From Deltaproteobacteria bacterium (GTDB lineage Bacteria > Desulfobacterota > Binatia > HRBIN30 > CADEER01), in the NCBI GenBank assembly GCA_029262455.1, contig JAJCZJ010000104.1:1-61220 (forward strand): 61,220 nt of DNA, written 5' to 3'. The notes under the pieces were generated by a model, which was given only the letters and a program-made list of their open reading frames with translations, was not told where the DNA came from and did not search any database. Positions 1 to 8,909 of this stretch are shown here, one piece after another (within the stretch, counting starts at the first letter, position 1; each line of letters begins with the position of its first letter). The translations under genes were made by a program, and so were the position numbers.

Positions 1-28
1 CGCGGCTCGGCGGCGCCTCTCCCTCCCG
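1..28 (-). repeat. REP copy cut by the window edge
   Basis: The first bases match the GC-rich REP unit that flanks the RAYT transposase near 54.3-55.3 kb (core GCGGCTCGGCGGCGCCTCTC followed by CCTCCC). The orientation equals that of the copies at 55177-55283 and 61122-61194. The array probably continues to the left of the window. Confidence 0.75.
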
Positions 29-122
29 GTACACGGTTGGTCTGGCCCACTCCGAAACCGACAGCTCAGGAAGGACCGTGAGTTAGACGAACCTATCGCG
101 ACAATGATAGCCGGTTGAAGCA

Positions 123-2732
123 ATGTCGGCCTCGCCCGGAGATTCATTGCGCACCAAAGACTGGGGCCGTCTGGAACCCCGTCGCGTTGACCAATCTTTG
201 CGCGAGTGGCCGGTCGTCCGTCGGTCGACCACACGCCTCCGACTGGCCGCGGTCTTCAGCATGCTTCTCGGCGGATGCGGCTTTCTCTATCACCCCGGCA
301 TCGAGCACTGGGCTTTGGGCAGCGCACCGGGCTTCGTTCTGGAAGAGGTCTACCGAGTTCCGCGCGACCAACAGGGTTCTTGGGTCAGCATCGCTGTGGA
401 ATCGGACAACACGCTCGTCGCGTCTTCCGAAAACGGTCGTTTCTATCGGATTGCATTGGCTCCGACAGGGGATTCCGAGGTGACGGTGACCGAGCTGGAT
501 CTCGAACTCGGTACCGCTCACGGCATGGTCCGCGCCTTCGACAGTCTGTATGTCGTTGTTAACGCAGGGTTCCTTCGCTCGGGTGGCGACAACGGCCTCT
601 ATCGGTTGCGGGACGATGATCGCGACGGGTCGTACGAAAGCGTCGAGAAGCTCCGCGCCATCGAGGGTTTCAGCGAACACGGACCGCACCACTTGGTGGT
701 CGGGCCGAGCGGCGAGGATCTGTATTTCGTCGCCGGCAATGCGACCCGGCCGACGGCGTTCGCGCGCTCGAGGATTGCGGTGAGTCCGCAGACCGACCAA
801 ATGCTGCCGCCACTGTCCTGTTTTTCGGTAGTCGAACACGACCCGCCAGGCGGCTGGATCGCGCGCCTCGACCCGGACGGTGAGGAGTGGGAGCTCCTCG
901 CCGCGGGACTACGCAATCCGTACGATCTGGCTTTCAACCGAGACGGGGAGCTCTTCGTCTTTGACGCCGACATGGAATGGGACACCGGCCTGCCTTGGTA
1001 TCGACCGACGCGGATTCTTCATATCGTCAGCGGCGGCGAGTACGGCTGGCGCAAAGCCTCGACGAAGTGGCCAGACTGGTACCCCGATAGCCTGGGCGCG
1101 GTGGCGAACATCGGCACCTCGTCACCAACAGGTATCGACTTCGCTTACGACACGCACTTTCCCGGGAAATACAAAGACGCGCTGATCCTCGGTGATTGGT
1201 CACACGGTCGGATCTATGCCGCTCACCTCGAAGCCAAAGGGGCGAGTTACACGGCTCGGTTCGAGGTCATCGCCAGCGGCGAGCCGTTGCCGGTCACCGA
1301 TCTCGTCACCCTCCCATCGGACGGAGCAATGTACATCACGACCGGCGGACGCGGTGCCCATTCGGTTCTCTATCGCTTGCGTCATACTTCGCCCGAACCT
1401 CCCGGTAGACAGAGACTTAGTCATCCCGGCCCGTTGGTTGAACTGCGGCACAACCTGGAAATGAGACATCATGCCAGCGCAGCAACGCCAGACGAGCAGA
1501 TATGGGACAGCTTGCGACACCATGATCGCAATATTCGATTTGCGGCGCGGGTCGCACTCGAACACGCGCCGGTTCCGAGTTGGAGAAGCCAAGCTCTCAC
1601 GCTGGCCGATCCGGAGGCACTCATCCAGGCGCAGATAGCGCTCGCGCGAGTCGGTAGCATCGCCGATCGCGATCCTTCTCTCGCAGCGCTCTTTGATCTC
1701 GAGCCGAGCTCCCAACCATCATCAATACAGCGGAATTGGTTGCGGGCCGTTCAGCTATGGCTCATTCGACACGGTAGGCCACAAGATTCCCTCGTGCGCG
1801 AGCTCGAAGCCCTGCTCGATCGAATGTACCCAGCGTCGTCGTACGCCGCGAATCGTATCACCGCAGAGGTCGTTACGTTCCTCGGGATGCGGACGGCATT
1901 GCCCAAGACCCTGAAGCTGATGCTCAACTCGCCGACGCAGGAGGAACAGATCCATTTTGCATACGTCCTCTCTCAGGTGCGCGAAGGATGGAGCGAAGAC
2001 GACCGCGTTCGCTACTTGAGTTGGTTCGAGCGCGCGGAAACGTATCCGGGCGGGAACTGCTACGCGACGTCGCTCGATGCGATCAAGGAGCAGGCGATGA
2101 GTGCGATCCCGCGCAAAGACCGCAGACGAATGAAGCGCAAGGCAACCAAGATCCCTCCGACGGCTGTGATCGAGGAAATCGCGCCGACCGGGCCAGGGCG
2201 CACATGGACGGTCGGCGACGCCGCAGCCCTTGTCGAGCAGCCCCTGCGCGGACGAGATTTCGCGCAGGGCAGGGCGATGTTCGTCGCGACGGAGTGCTGG
2301 ACCTGCCATCGTTTTGACGGCCGCGGCGGCTCCCTGGGCCCGGACCTATCGACGGTTGGCAGCCGCTTCGGAGCGAAAGACCTGGTCGAGGCAATCATCG
2401 AGCCCGATTGCTTCATCCCGGCCCACTATGCAAGCACGGAGATTCAGCTAGAAGACAAGACGGTCATTCACGGACAAATCTACGACACCCTACCGGCACA
2501 AATTCCGATCTACGGCGGCGGTGTTCGTGTCCGAACCGACTTCCGCACCGGCGCCGTGCGCACCCTGCGGCCCGGCGAGGTTGCGGAGATTCGCGTCTCC
2601 ACAACGTCGATGATGCCGAGCGGACTGGTCGACGACCTCAACGAAGATGAGCTTCTCGATCTGCTCGCGTTCTTGATCGCCGGTGGCGATTCTTCTCACC
2701 CGGTTTTTCGAACCGCCGATGAACACCGGTGA
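123..2732 (+). CDS. Secreted PQQ-dehydrogenase-like beta-propeller fused to cytochrome c
   Basis: Large exported protein of 869 residues. A hydrophobic segment ends in a lipobox-like LLGGC near residue 50, so it is probably a lipoprotein; the roughly 35 residues before it are long for a signal and the true start may differ. Residues about 70-430 resemble the sugar/membrane-bound dehydrogenase beta-propeller (GLRNPYDLAF, GGEYGWRK). About 440-690 is a helical HEAT-like stretch. The C-terminus (about 715-860) is a c-type cytochrome with CWTCH at 725-729 and the GPDL and MMPSG motifs of the Planctomycete/Verrucomicrobia putative heme-binding domain. Such proteins are thought to oxidise sugars or alcohols in the periplasm and pass electrons to the fused haem. 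The substrate cannot be read from the sequence. Confidence 0.8.
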   Translation: MSASPGDSLRTKDWGRLEPRRVDQSLREWPVVRRSTTRLRLAAVFSMLLGGCGFLYHPGIEHWALGSAPGFVLEEVYRVPRDQQGSWVSIAVESDNTLVASSENGRFYRIALAPTGDSEVTVTELDLELGTAHGMVRAFDSLYVVVNAGFLRSGGDNGLYRLRDDDRDGSYESVEKLRAIEGFSEHGPHHLVVGPSGEDLYFVAGNATRPTAFARSRIAVSPQTDQMLPPLSCFSVVEHDPPGGWIARLDPDGEEWELLAAGLRNPYDLAFNRDGELFVFDADMEWDTGLPWYRPTRILHIVSGGEYGWRKASTKWPDWYPDSLGAVANIGTSSPTGIDFAYDTHFPGKYKDALILGDWSHGRIYAAHLEAKGASYTARFEVIASGEPLPVTDLVTLPSDGAMYITTGGRGAHSVLYRLRHTSPEPPGRQRLSHPGPLVELRHNLEMRHHASAATPDEQIWDSLRHHDRNIRFAARVALEHAPVPSWRSQALTLADPEALIQAQIALARVGSIADRDPSLAALFDLEPSSQPSSIQRNWLRAVQLWLIRHGRPQDSLVRELEALLDRMYPASSYAANRITAEVVTFLGMRTALPKTLKLMLNSPTQEEQIHFAYVLSQVREGWSEDDRVRYLSWFERAETYPGGNCYATSLDAIKEQAMSAIPRKDRRRMKRKATKIPPTAVIEEIAPTGPGRTWTVGDAAALVEQPLRGRDFAQGRAMFVATECWTCHRFDGRGGSLGPDLSTVGSRFGAKDLVEAIIEPDCFIPAHYASTEIQLEDKTVIHGQIYDTLPAQIPIYGGGVRVRTDFRTGAVRTLRPGEVAEIRVSTTSMMPSGLVDDLNEDELLDLLAFLIAGGDSSHPVFRTADEHR

Positions 2733-2813
2733 ACGCCGATGAACGCGGATGAACCCAGGAAAATGCATCGAGAAAAATGGAAGGCGAGGTTCTGCCCGAG
2801 CCGCGTAGCGTTC
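2700..2813 (+). repeat. Short GATGAA tandem repeat plus diverged REP
   Basis: From about 2712 to 2760 an 11-base unit resembling CGCCGATGAAC is repeated about four times. From 2777 to 2813 a diverged form of the RAYT-type REP follows (GGAAGGCGAGGTTCTGCCCG, then AGCCGCG). An inverted relative of the first part lies at 4861-4915, so the next gene is bracketed. Confidence 0.55.
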
Positions 2814-2906
2814 AACGCGGGAGCACAGCCGCCGCCATAACCTGCCGATTCGCTTGCACCCCGGCGTTGCGGACCGATAAGCGTATTGCCAATAGATGGG
2901 GGCAAG

Positions 2907-4685
2907 ATGTCAGATCGTTTAGGCAAGCCACAAACACCGCTCAATCTCGGAGTTCGCTCGAACGGCGAGTTTCTCGAGGCGCCGACCGAGAAGGATCGGT
3001 TGATCGAGAAGCTGACCCTCGAGAAGGCCGAGGCCAACGCCAAGCGCACCGGTCTCGATCGCCGCAGCTTCCTCGGATCTGCCGCCGGCATGGCGACGAT
3101 GCTCGCGGCCATCAATGTCGTTCACGGATGCGGCGGGGACGACGACGTTGCCGCGGTTCAATGTGATCAAGAGGGAGCTCGAGAACTCCTCGGCGGTGAT
3201 GAGTTCATCATGGACGTACAGTCACACCATATCGACCAAAGCATGGAGTGGCGGAGTCCGGTATTCGGCGATTGGACGGAAACGAACAAGCTCTACTACA
3301 CCTTCTTTTGTTCGTCGTTCGAGGGCTCGACGCAGGACGGAGTGTGCTCAGCCGCGACCTCCGACCGCTTCCCTTCGTGGCTGGATCCACAGGTGGGAGT
3401 GGAAGCTAATGGCTTGCCGAACCTGTGCGCCGGCACATCAAACTCGAGTCCGTGCCTCGGCCTGGAAGACTACATCGACTTGATGTTTCGCCGCAGCGAT
3501 ACCACCCTGGCTGTACTCTCCACGTTTCCGGCGATCACCTGCGAACAATCGGACCGCATCGGGTATTCGGTCGACCTCGGCATCTGCGGAGACTTCTTGC
3601 CGACGGCAGCGATGGCGAGCACGAAAGCTGCAGTCAACGACCGCGCTGGTTCGCAGCGCTGCCTTTCTCACGCGGCCGTCTTTCCCAACCCGCCGAGCTG
3701 GCTCAGTGCTGGAGAGCAACAATCCTTTATCGATGAGCAATTGCGCGGCATGGAAACAGCGGTCAACGAATTCGGGATCGACGCTTGGAAATGCTATACG
3801 CCGTTCGGGGCGCTACCCATCGAACAGATCCAGAATCTGCGCTTTGAAGATCTGGCCCTACCGATTATCGCAAACCAAATTGTCGGTGAGGGTTGGCTAC
3901 TCACCAGCGACGTTGGGCAGGCGATGATTGCCAAGGCGATCGAGTTGAACCGTCCGATCATCAACGCACACAAGGGGGTCCCCTTACCGAGCTTCAATCC
4001 TGCCTTCACGACCGCTAGCGATGTGGGGGTCGTTGCCAAGCAATTCCCGCAAGCTCGTTTCGTCATCTATCATTCGTCGATGAATCACGGAAACGGCGGA
4101 TTCGGCGCACCTTCGGTCGAAGAGGGCGCTTATAATCCGGATGAATGGGAACCGACCGACGATCCACCGGGTATCAACAGTCTGATCCACTCCTTGATGG
4201 TCAACGGTATCACCGCGGCAAACAATGAGAATGTCTACGCCGAGCTCGGAGGCCCGGGCGCGCGAGCGATTGGCGACCCGATTCAAGGCACACACATTTT
4301 TGGCAAGCTGCTCAAGTACGTAGGTGAGGACCGCATCCTCTGGGGAACAGACGCGATTTGGGGTGGATCGCCACAAGGGCTGATCGAGGGCTTCCGCGCC
4401 TTCCGCATGGTCCCTGAGATCGCCGAGGCCAACGACTACCCGGATCTCACCGATGAGATCAAAGCCAAGATCCTCGGGCTCAACGCGGCGGCGCTATACG
4501 GCGTCGACGCAGCCGCTGCGCGCTGCGCGATCCCGAACGACAATCTCGCCCAACTGCGACGCGACTGGCAGATGGCACGGCAGATCTCGCCGTCGGCGCT
4601 GCATCCTCTCGAGGTACACCAGGGGCCGCGCAGCCGGCGCGAGTTCTTCAATTTGTGGCTGAGCAAGAACTGGCTGCCGGTGTGA
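2907..4685 (+). CDS. Tat-exported amidohydrolase family protein
   Basis: Amidohydrolase-2-type TIM-barrel protein of about 592 residues. The ATG at 2907 follows GGGGGCAAG and is preferred to the in-frame ATG at 2886. A twin-arginine segment (DRRSFLGSAAG, near residues 51-61) precedes a hydrophobic stretch ending in HGCGG, so it may be a Tat-exported lipoprotein. HHID (near 107-110) is a candidate metal site, and ILWGTDAIWGG near the C-terminus matches the last barrel strand with the usual Asp. Members hydrolyse or decarboxylate cyclic or amide substrates; the actual substrate is unknown. It sits alone between inverted short repeats. A hydrolase/decarboxylase distinction is not possible from sequence. 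Confidence 0.8.
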   Translation: MSDRLGKPQTPLNLGVRSNGEFLEAPTEKDRLIEKLTLEKAEANAKRTGLDRRSFLGSAAGMATMLAAINVVHGCGGDDDVAAVQCDQEGARELLGGDEFIMDVQSHHIDQSMEWRSPVFGDWTETNKLYYTFFCSSFEGSTQDGVCSAATSDRFPSWLDPQVGVEANGLPNLCAGTSNSSPCLGLEDYIDLMFRRSDTTLAVLSTFPAITCEQSDRIGYSVDLGICGDFLPTAAMASTKAAVNDRAGSQRCLSHAAVFPNPPSWLSAGEQQSFIDEQLRGMETAVNEFGIDAWKCYTPFGALPIEQIQNLRFEDLALPIIANQIVGEGWLLTSDVGQAMIAKAIELNRPIINAHKGVPLPSFNPAFTTASDVGVVAKQFPQARFVIYHSSMNHGNGGFGAPSVEEGAYNPDEWEPTDDPPGINSLIHSLMVNGITAANNENVYAELGGPGARAIGDPIQGTHIFGKLLKYVGEDRILWGTDAIWGGSPQGLIEGFRAFRMVPEIAEANDYPDLTDEIKAKILGLNAAALYGVDAAAARCAIPNDNLAQLRRDWQMARQISPSALHPLEVHQGPRSRREFFNLWLSKNWLPV

Positions 4686-4748
4686 TTACAGCCTTGGACG
4701 TGGGCGCAAAAGCACTGCGGCGCAAGGGCAAGAAGGAAGTTGGCATTA

Positions 4749-4915
4749 GAGGGGAAGGCTTTCGGGTTTCCCGGAATACTAGTGTCGCTGCATGAGTCGA
4801 CAGCCTCCGGAGGGAGAGGGGAAGGCTTTCGGGTTTCCCGCAGCACGCGTATTGGCGGGGCATCCGTGTTCACCCGTGGCCAAACCGGCGTTCACCGGCG
4901 TTCATCTGCGGCTTA
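4749..4915. repeat. 25-bp direct repeat pair and inverted GATGAA-type repeat
   Basis: A 25-base sequence beginning GAGGGGAAGGCTTTCGGG occurs at 4749-4773 and again at 4816-4840. The second copy is preceded by GGAGGGAGA, as in the RAYT REPs. From 4861 to 4915 lies a repeat whose reverse complement resembles 2712-2760. The rest of the 4686-4945 gap shows no gene. Confidence 0.6.
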
Positions 4916-4945
4916 GTTCAACAACCCGATCCGCTCCCCAGCCGC

Positions 4946-6337
4946 TCAATCCTCCGGCACCGCTTGCTGCGCGTCCATCATGTCGATGAGAACATCGTGG
5001 ACGAACCCTTGCGCTTCGGGCGGCAGACTGCCGTAGATCGACTGGCTCTTCGCCTCCGGTTGGGGTGGATTTTTGGCGTAGGCGACTGCCTCGGCCAGGT
5101 CGGTGACGAACGCCTCGACGACGCCGTCCTGGGTTTGCGGACGGGTCGTACACATATGGATCGCATCCGGGAACTGTTGGCCGTTGAAGCGCCAGCCGCG
5201 CAGCCGCATGAAATCGTTGATGTGATAGATGTTGAATTCGGGCGAATTGAAAGAAAAGCAAAACGTCGGCTTGCCGATGATCTCCAATTCCGAGTGGCTC
5301 AGCACCGCATCCTGCATCGCGTACGAAGTATCGAAGATCTTCTTGGCGTACCGCAGATACCCCTCTCGGCCGAGGTGAACCATGGAAGCCCAGGTTGCAG
5401 CCAACATTCCACCGGAGCGGCTCCCGGCCATGCCCGGCGAGAAGTACTTCCCACCGGACCATTCCTGGTTCATGAAGTACACATGTTGGCGCAGTTTCTT
5501 GTCTCGGTACGACAGGGTCGATGAACCCTTGGGCCCGTAGCCGTACTTGTGTGTGTCGGCCGAGATACTCGTGACGCCGGGCAGGCGAAAGTCGAACGGG
5601 GAGATCGGAAAGCCCAGCTCTTCACCCCAGGGCAAAATGAATCCACCGAGACAGCCATCGACATGGAGGCCGACGCCGCGATCGAGGGCGAGGCCGGAAA
5701 GCTCCTCGATGGGATCGATCGTACCGTAGCCATAGTTGCACGCTGAACCGACAATGACGGCTGTCCTGTCGTTGATATTGTCGCGTACGAAGTCCAGATC
5801 GACCTGGGTGGTCTTGGGATCCACTGGTGCCACAACTTCTTCGAGTCCGAACAAATGGCACGCTTTGCGAAACGCCGAGTGTCCTGTTTCAGGTAGAATC
5901 ACCTGCGGGTTGGCGATACCGCGTTCTTCGCGCGCTTGCTCGCGGTAGGCGAGGATCGCGGTCAGGATACTCTCGGTCCCCCCCGAGGTCACCGAGCCGA
6001 CCGGCTCCGAGTCCGGACGCGCCGCATCGGCGTGCAACATATCCAGCGTCATGGCCAAGATCTCGCCTTCGAAGCGAGTCGCACTCGGGCAGATGTCGCG
6101 CTGCAGTGCGTTGACGTGCGAGTACATGCCGAACGCCTCGGTCATATACGCGTAGTGTTCGAGGTCACCACAGTACATCGTCCCGGACACCCGACCGGTG
6201 CGCCAGAAGCCGTCTTCTTCTTCCGACATCTGGCGCAGCTCCGCCAGCACCTCTGCACGCGGCCGTCCTTTGTCCGGCATCCGACGATTGACTGGGTAGC
6301 GATCTGCGTAGGGATAGAACGAGCTCTTGTTGGCCAT
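4946..6337 (-). CDS. PLP-dependent decarboxylase (S1P lyase/GAD-like)
   Basis: Group II pyridoxal-phosphate decarboxylase family, 463 residues. The PLP lysine is K264 in SADTHKYGYGPKG and the cofactor-pairing Asp is D227 in HVDGCLGG. TSGGTES (118-124) matches the phosphate-binding region. The DTHKYGYGPKGSS form is typical of sphingosine-1-phosphate lyase-like enzymes, and the N-terminal SGTMY also fits that group. The protein has no membrane anchor and is probably cytosolic. It could act on a long-chain base phosphate or on an amino acid; I cannot decide which. An IMPase-like gene lies just upstream (6370) on the same strand and may be cotranscribed. Confidence 0.85.
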   Translation of the reverse strand: MANKSSFYPYADRYPVNRRMPDKGRPRAEVLAELRQMSEEEDGFWRTGRVSGTMYCGDLEHYAYMTEAFGMYSHVNALQRDICPSATRFEGEILAMTLDMLHADAARPDSEPVGSVTSGGTESILTAILAYREQAREERGIANPQVILPETGHSAFRKACHLFGLEEVVAPVDPKTTQVDLDFVRDNINDRTAVIVGSACNYGYGTIDPIEELSGLALDRGVGLHVDGCLGGFILPWGEELGFPISPFDFRLPGVTSISADTHKYGYGPKGSSTLSYRDKKLRQHVYFMNQEWSGGKYFSPGMAGSRSGGMLAATWASMVHLGREGYLRYAKKIFDTSYAMQDAVLSHSELEIIGKPTFCFSFNSPEFNIYHINDFMRLRGWRFNGQQFPDAIHMCTTRPQTQDGVVEAFVTDLAEAVAYAKNPPQPEAKSQSIYGSLPPEAQGFVHDVLIDMMDAQQAVPED

Positions 6338-6369
6338 GTTTGCGCTTCCTTCGCTTGTTGGAGTGCGAA

Positions 6370-7179
6370 CTACTGACGTGACAATCGATCGAGAGTTCGA
6401 GCGTGCAGCTCGCGGTTCGCAGCGGCGACGACAAAGCCGCCGTCATTGGGACTGCCGCCGTCGCGGCTGGTCACAATGCCGCCGGCTCCCTCGATGATGG
6501 GGATCAATGGAACGATGTCGTAGGGCTGCAGAAGATCTTCGATCACCAGATCCGCCTGGCCCATCGCAACCAGGCAGTAGCCGTAGCAATCACTGCCAAA
6601 GCGCCTCAGCTTGCAAGTAGAGGCGACCCGATCGAAGGCGGCCATCGTGTCGGTCTCGAGAAAAAGTCCGGGGTCGGTGCAATACAGCACCGCGTCCTCA
6701 ATTTTGTCTGTCGCACGCGTCTGCAACTCGCGGCGATCCGCACCGCGTTGAAACCATGAACCCGCATCGCTGAGGCCGGCAAAGGTTTCGCCGATGTACG
6801 GCTGATGCATCAGGCCGGCGACCGGACGACCGGCGACCGTCAAGCCGAGCAACATCCCCCAGATCGGCATGCCGCTCATGAAGGCCCGCGTGCCGTCGAT
6901 CGGATCGAGGACCCAGCAGGCGTCGTTCGATCCTGCAGTAAATCCTTCTTCCTCACCGAGAATGCCGTGATCGGGGAAGTGTTCGGCCAGGCGCGCCCGC
7001 ACCTGGGCCTCGACTTCTCGATCTGCCGCCGTGACCGGATCAAAGGCAACGTCGCCAGCCTTGTTGTCGACCTCGAGAGGCTGGCGGAAGTACCGCAGAG
7101 CAATGGCTCCGGCTTCCTCGACGATGTCGATGGCCACGGCCAGTTGACGCTCAATTTCGGCTCGGTCCATTTCACTCAC
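6370..7179 (-). CDS. Inositol monophosphatase family, histidinol-phosphatase-like
   Basis: Mg-dependent phosphatase of the IMPase fold, 269 residues, normal for the family. Metal ligands are visible in GEEEG (75-79) and LDPIDGTRAF (91-100). The C-terminal LQPYDIVPLIPIIEGAGG is the variant seen in HisN/IMPL2-type histidinol-phosphate phosphatases rather than classic inositol phosphatases. The start overlaps the stop of the upstream FGGY kinase by four bases (ATGA, 7176-7179), so the two are translationally coupled. No histidine-biosynthesis genes are nearby; with a sugar-kinase partner, a sugar-phosphate substrate is also possible. Confidence 0.85.
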   Translation of the reverse strand: MSEMDRAEIERQLAVAIDIVEEAGAIALRYFRQPLEVDNKAGDVAFDPVTAADREVEAQVRARLAEHFPDHGILGEEEGFTAGSNDACWVLDPIDGTRAFMSGMPIWGMLLGLTVAGRPVAGLMHQPYIGETFAGLSDAGSWFQRGADRRELQTRATDKIEDAVLYCTDPGLFLETDTMAAFDRVASTCKLRRFGSDCYGYCLVAMGQADLVIEDLLQPYDIVPLIPIIEGAGGIVTSRDGGSPNDGGFVVAAANRELHARTLDRLSRQ

Positions 7180-8723
7180 CCGTTGAGCGCCGAGAATATC
7201 GGGCGCGTTTGTTCGAAGGATTTCACAAACTGCTCGAACATTCGGTCGTAAACCCCTGTATTATCGCGATTTGGTTCGAATACCTGGCGGGCAGGACAGA
7301 ATCTTTCCAAATCTCCGATCGCGGCTTCGCCGCGAGCACAGAAGGCTGTGTACGCCGAGGCTCGATTGATCACGTGGCGCGGATCGGCAAGCTGATTGAC
7401 TGGGCGGCCGGTGACGCTTGCGATGATCTGGGCCCACTCCGGTGACACAGCGCCACCGCCAGCGAAGCGCAGCGATTCGAATTCGGCGCCCGCAAGCTCT
7501 TCGACCGCCGGCAGCAGCCAGCGGAAGCCGAAGGCAATTCCCTCCAGGACCGATCGCAGCATATCGGCGCGCGTCGTCTGCAGGGAGAAGTTGAGGAAGC
7601 CACCGCGCATTGACGACTCGGATTCTGGGGCCGCCGCCCCAGTCATCCACGGCAGAAAGAGGAGTCCCCGCGAACCGGCGACAGACCCCGAAATCGACGC
7701 GTCGAGGCCCGCAAAGGGGTCGGACATCTCGTGGCTGGCAAACGAATCCGTGGTGCAGAAGATGTTGCGAACCAAGTGGTCGAGCGCGCCGCCGGCGAGG
7801 CCGTTCTCCGCCAGGACCATGTAGCGGTTCGGCACCGGACTCGACGCACTCACAATGCCGTTGTCGAAGTCGCTGCGGCGCTCATCGGTGTGAGCCAACA
7901 CTTGCCCGGTGGTACCGATGTTCACCCCACCAACACCACGGGTTCCGGTACCGGCGCCCAACGATACAGCTTGAGTGTCGTTGATTCCGGAATAGACACG
8001 GGTCGTCGCTGAGAGACCGAGTTCTTCTGCGACATCTGGCCGTATCGGACCGAGGTCCGCTCCTATCGCGACCATTTCGGGCAACTTCGCAGGATCAATA
8101 CCGGAAAGCCCGATCAGGGTTTCATCCCAGGCAGCTTCGTTGGGGTGGCGGTGCGATGCCAACAATAGTGCGTAGGCAGTACACGCATTTGCCGTGCAGC
8201 GACCGCTGAAACGCGCTGCCAGGTAGTCCATCGGCTCGAGGAACTTGTGCGTGCGCTCGTAGATCTCAGGCCGCTCGCGCTGCAGCCACAGCATCTTCGA
8301 AAGGGAATCGGCGCCGGAGGGCAGGGGGATCATTCCGTGACGCTCGATCCACTGCGCGAAGGCGTCGTCCTTGCCTAGAAGCTCCAGTGCGTAGGGTGCT
8401 CCGCGGGTATCCATCCACAGCAGTAGATTCCCGACCGGGAGGCCATTGGCGTCGACCGGCACGACGGAGAAGTACTGACTGACGAGACTGATACCGACAA
8501 TGCGATCAGCGCTGACTTCACCGCGGCTTACTACCTCGCGGCAGGCGTCGCTCACCGTCGCCCAGATCTCGTGCGGATCTTGTTCGGCGCCGCCGTCCGG
8601 GGTCTGCACCGTGGCAATACGACGACTGGTTGCGGCCGCGATCGAACCATCGCTCGAGACCAGCGCGACCTTCGGCCCGCTGGTACCGAGATCAATCGAC
8701 AATATGTGAGGAGTCTTCGACAT
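7176..8723 (-). CDS. FGGY-family carbohydrate kinase
   Basis: Sugar kinase of the FGGY family (xylulokinase/gluconokinase-like), about 515 residues. The ATG at 8723 is chosen because GGGCGG precedes it and the protein then begins directly with the N-terminal ATPase motif LSIDLGTSGPKVAL. The DTRG motif near residues 105-108 and the GGGAVSPEWAQI motif in the C-terminal half fit the two actin-like lobes. It phosphorylates a sugar or polyol with ATP; the substrate is unknown. It is the first gene of a coupled pair with the IMPase-like phosphatase. Confidence 0.85.
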   Translation of the reverse strand: MSKTPHILSIDLGTSGPKVALVSSDGSIAAATSRRIATVQTPDGGAEQDPHEIWATVSDACREVVSRGEVSADRIVGISLVSQYFSVVPVDANGLPVGNLLLWMDTRGAPYALELLGKDDAFAQWIERHGMIPLPSGADSLSKMLWLQRERPEIYERTHKFLEPMDYLAARFSGRCTANACTAYALLLASHRHPNEAAWDETLIGLSGIDPAKLPEMVAIGADLGPIRPDVAEELGLSATTRVYSGINDTQAVSLGAGTGTRGVGGVNIGTTGQVLAHTDERRSDFDNGIVSASSPVPNRYMVLAENGLAGGALDHLVRNIFCTTDSFASHEMSDPFAGLDASISGSVAGSRGLLFLPWMTGAAAPESESSMRGGFLNFSLQTTRADMLRSVLEGIAFGFRWLLPAVEELAGAEFESLRFAGGGAVSPEWAQIIASVTGRPVNQLADPRHVINRASAYTAFCARGEAAIGDLERFCPARQVFEPNRDNTGVYDRMFEQFVKSFEQTRPIFSALNG

Positions 8724-8909
8724 TGCACCGCCCAAGATATTGAATCCTTGGCACTGTCTGAGTACCGAATGCAGAGCGCCGGCACAAATATAGGACCGGC
8801 GAGCCGCGTCGGCACGTTGATCATACCCCGGTCGGCGCAATTGCGACTTTCCGCCACCCTTTGGATTTTGCCGTCGCTCTGATAATTCACCGCTCTGGAG
8901 GAAACGCCA

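Noticed and set aside
144-839. Minus-strand open frame of 231 residues opposite the beta-propeller gene
   Set aside because: No motif is present, and the plus strand has a full domain order with CxxCH.
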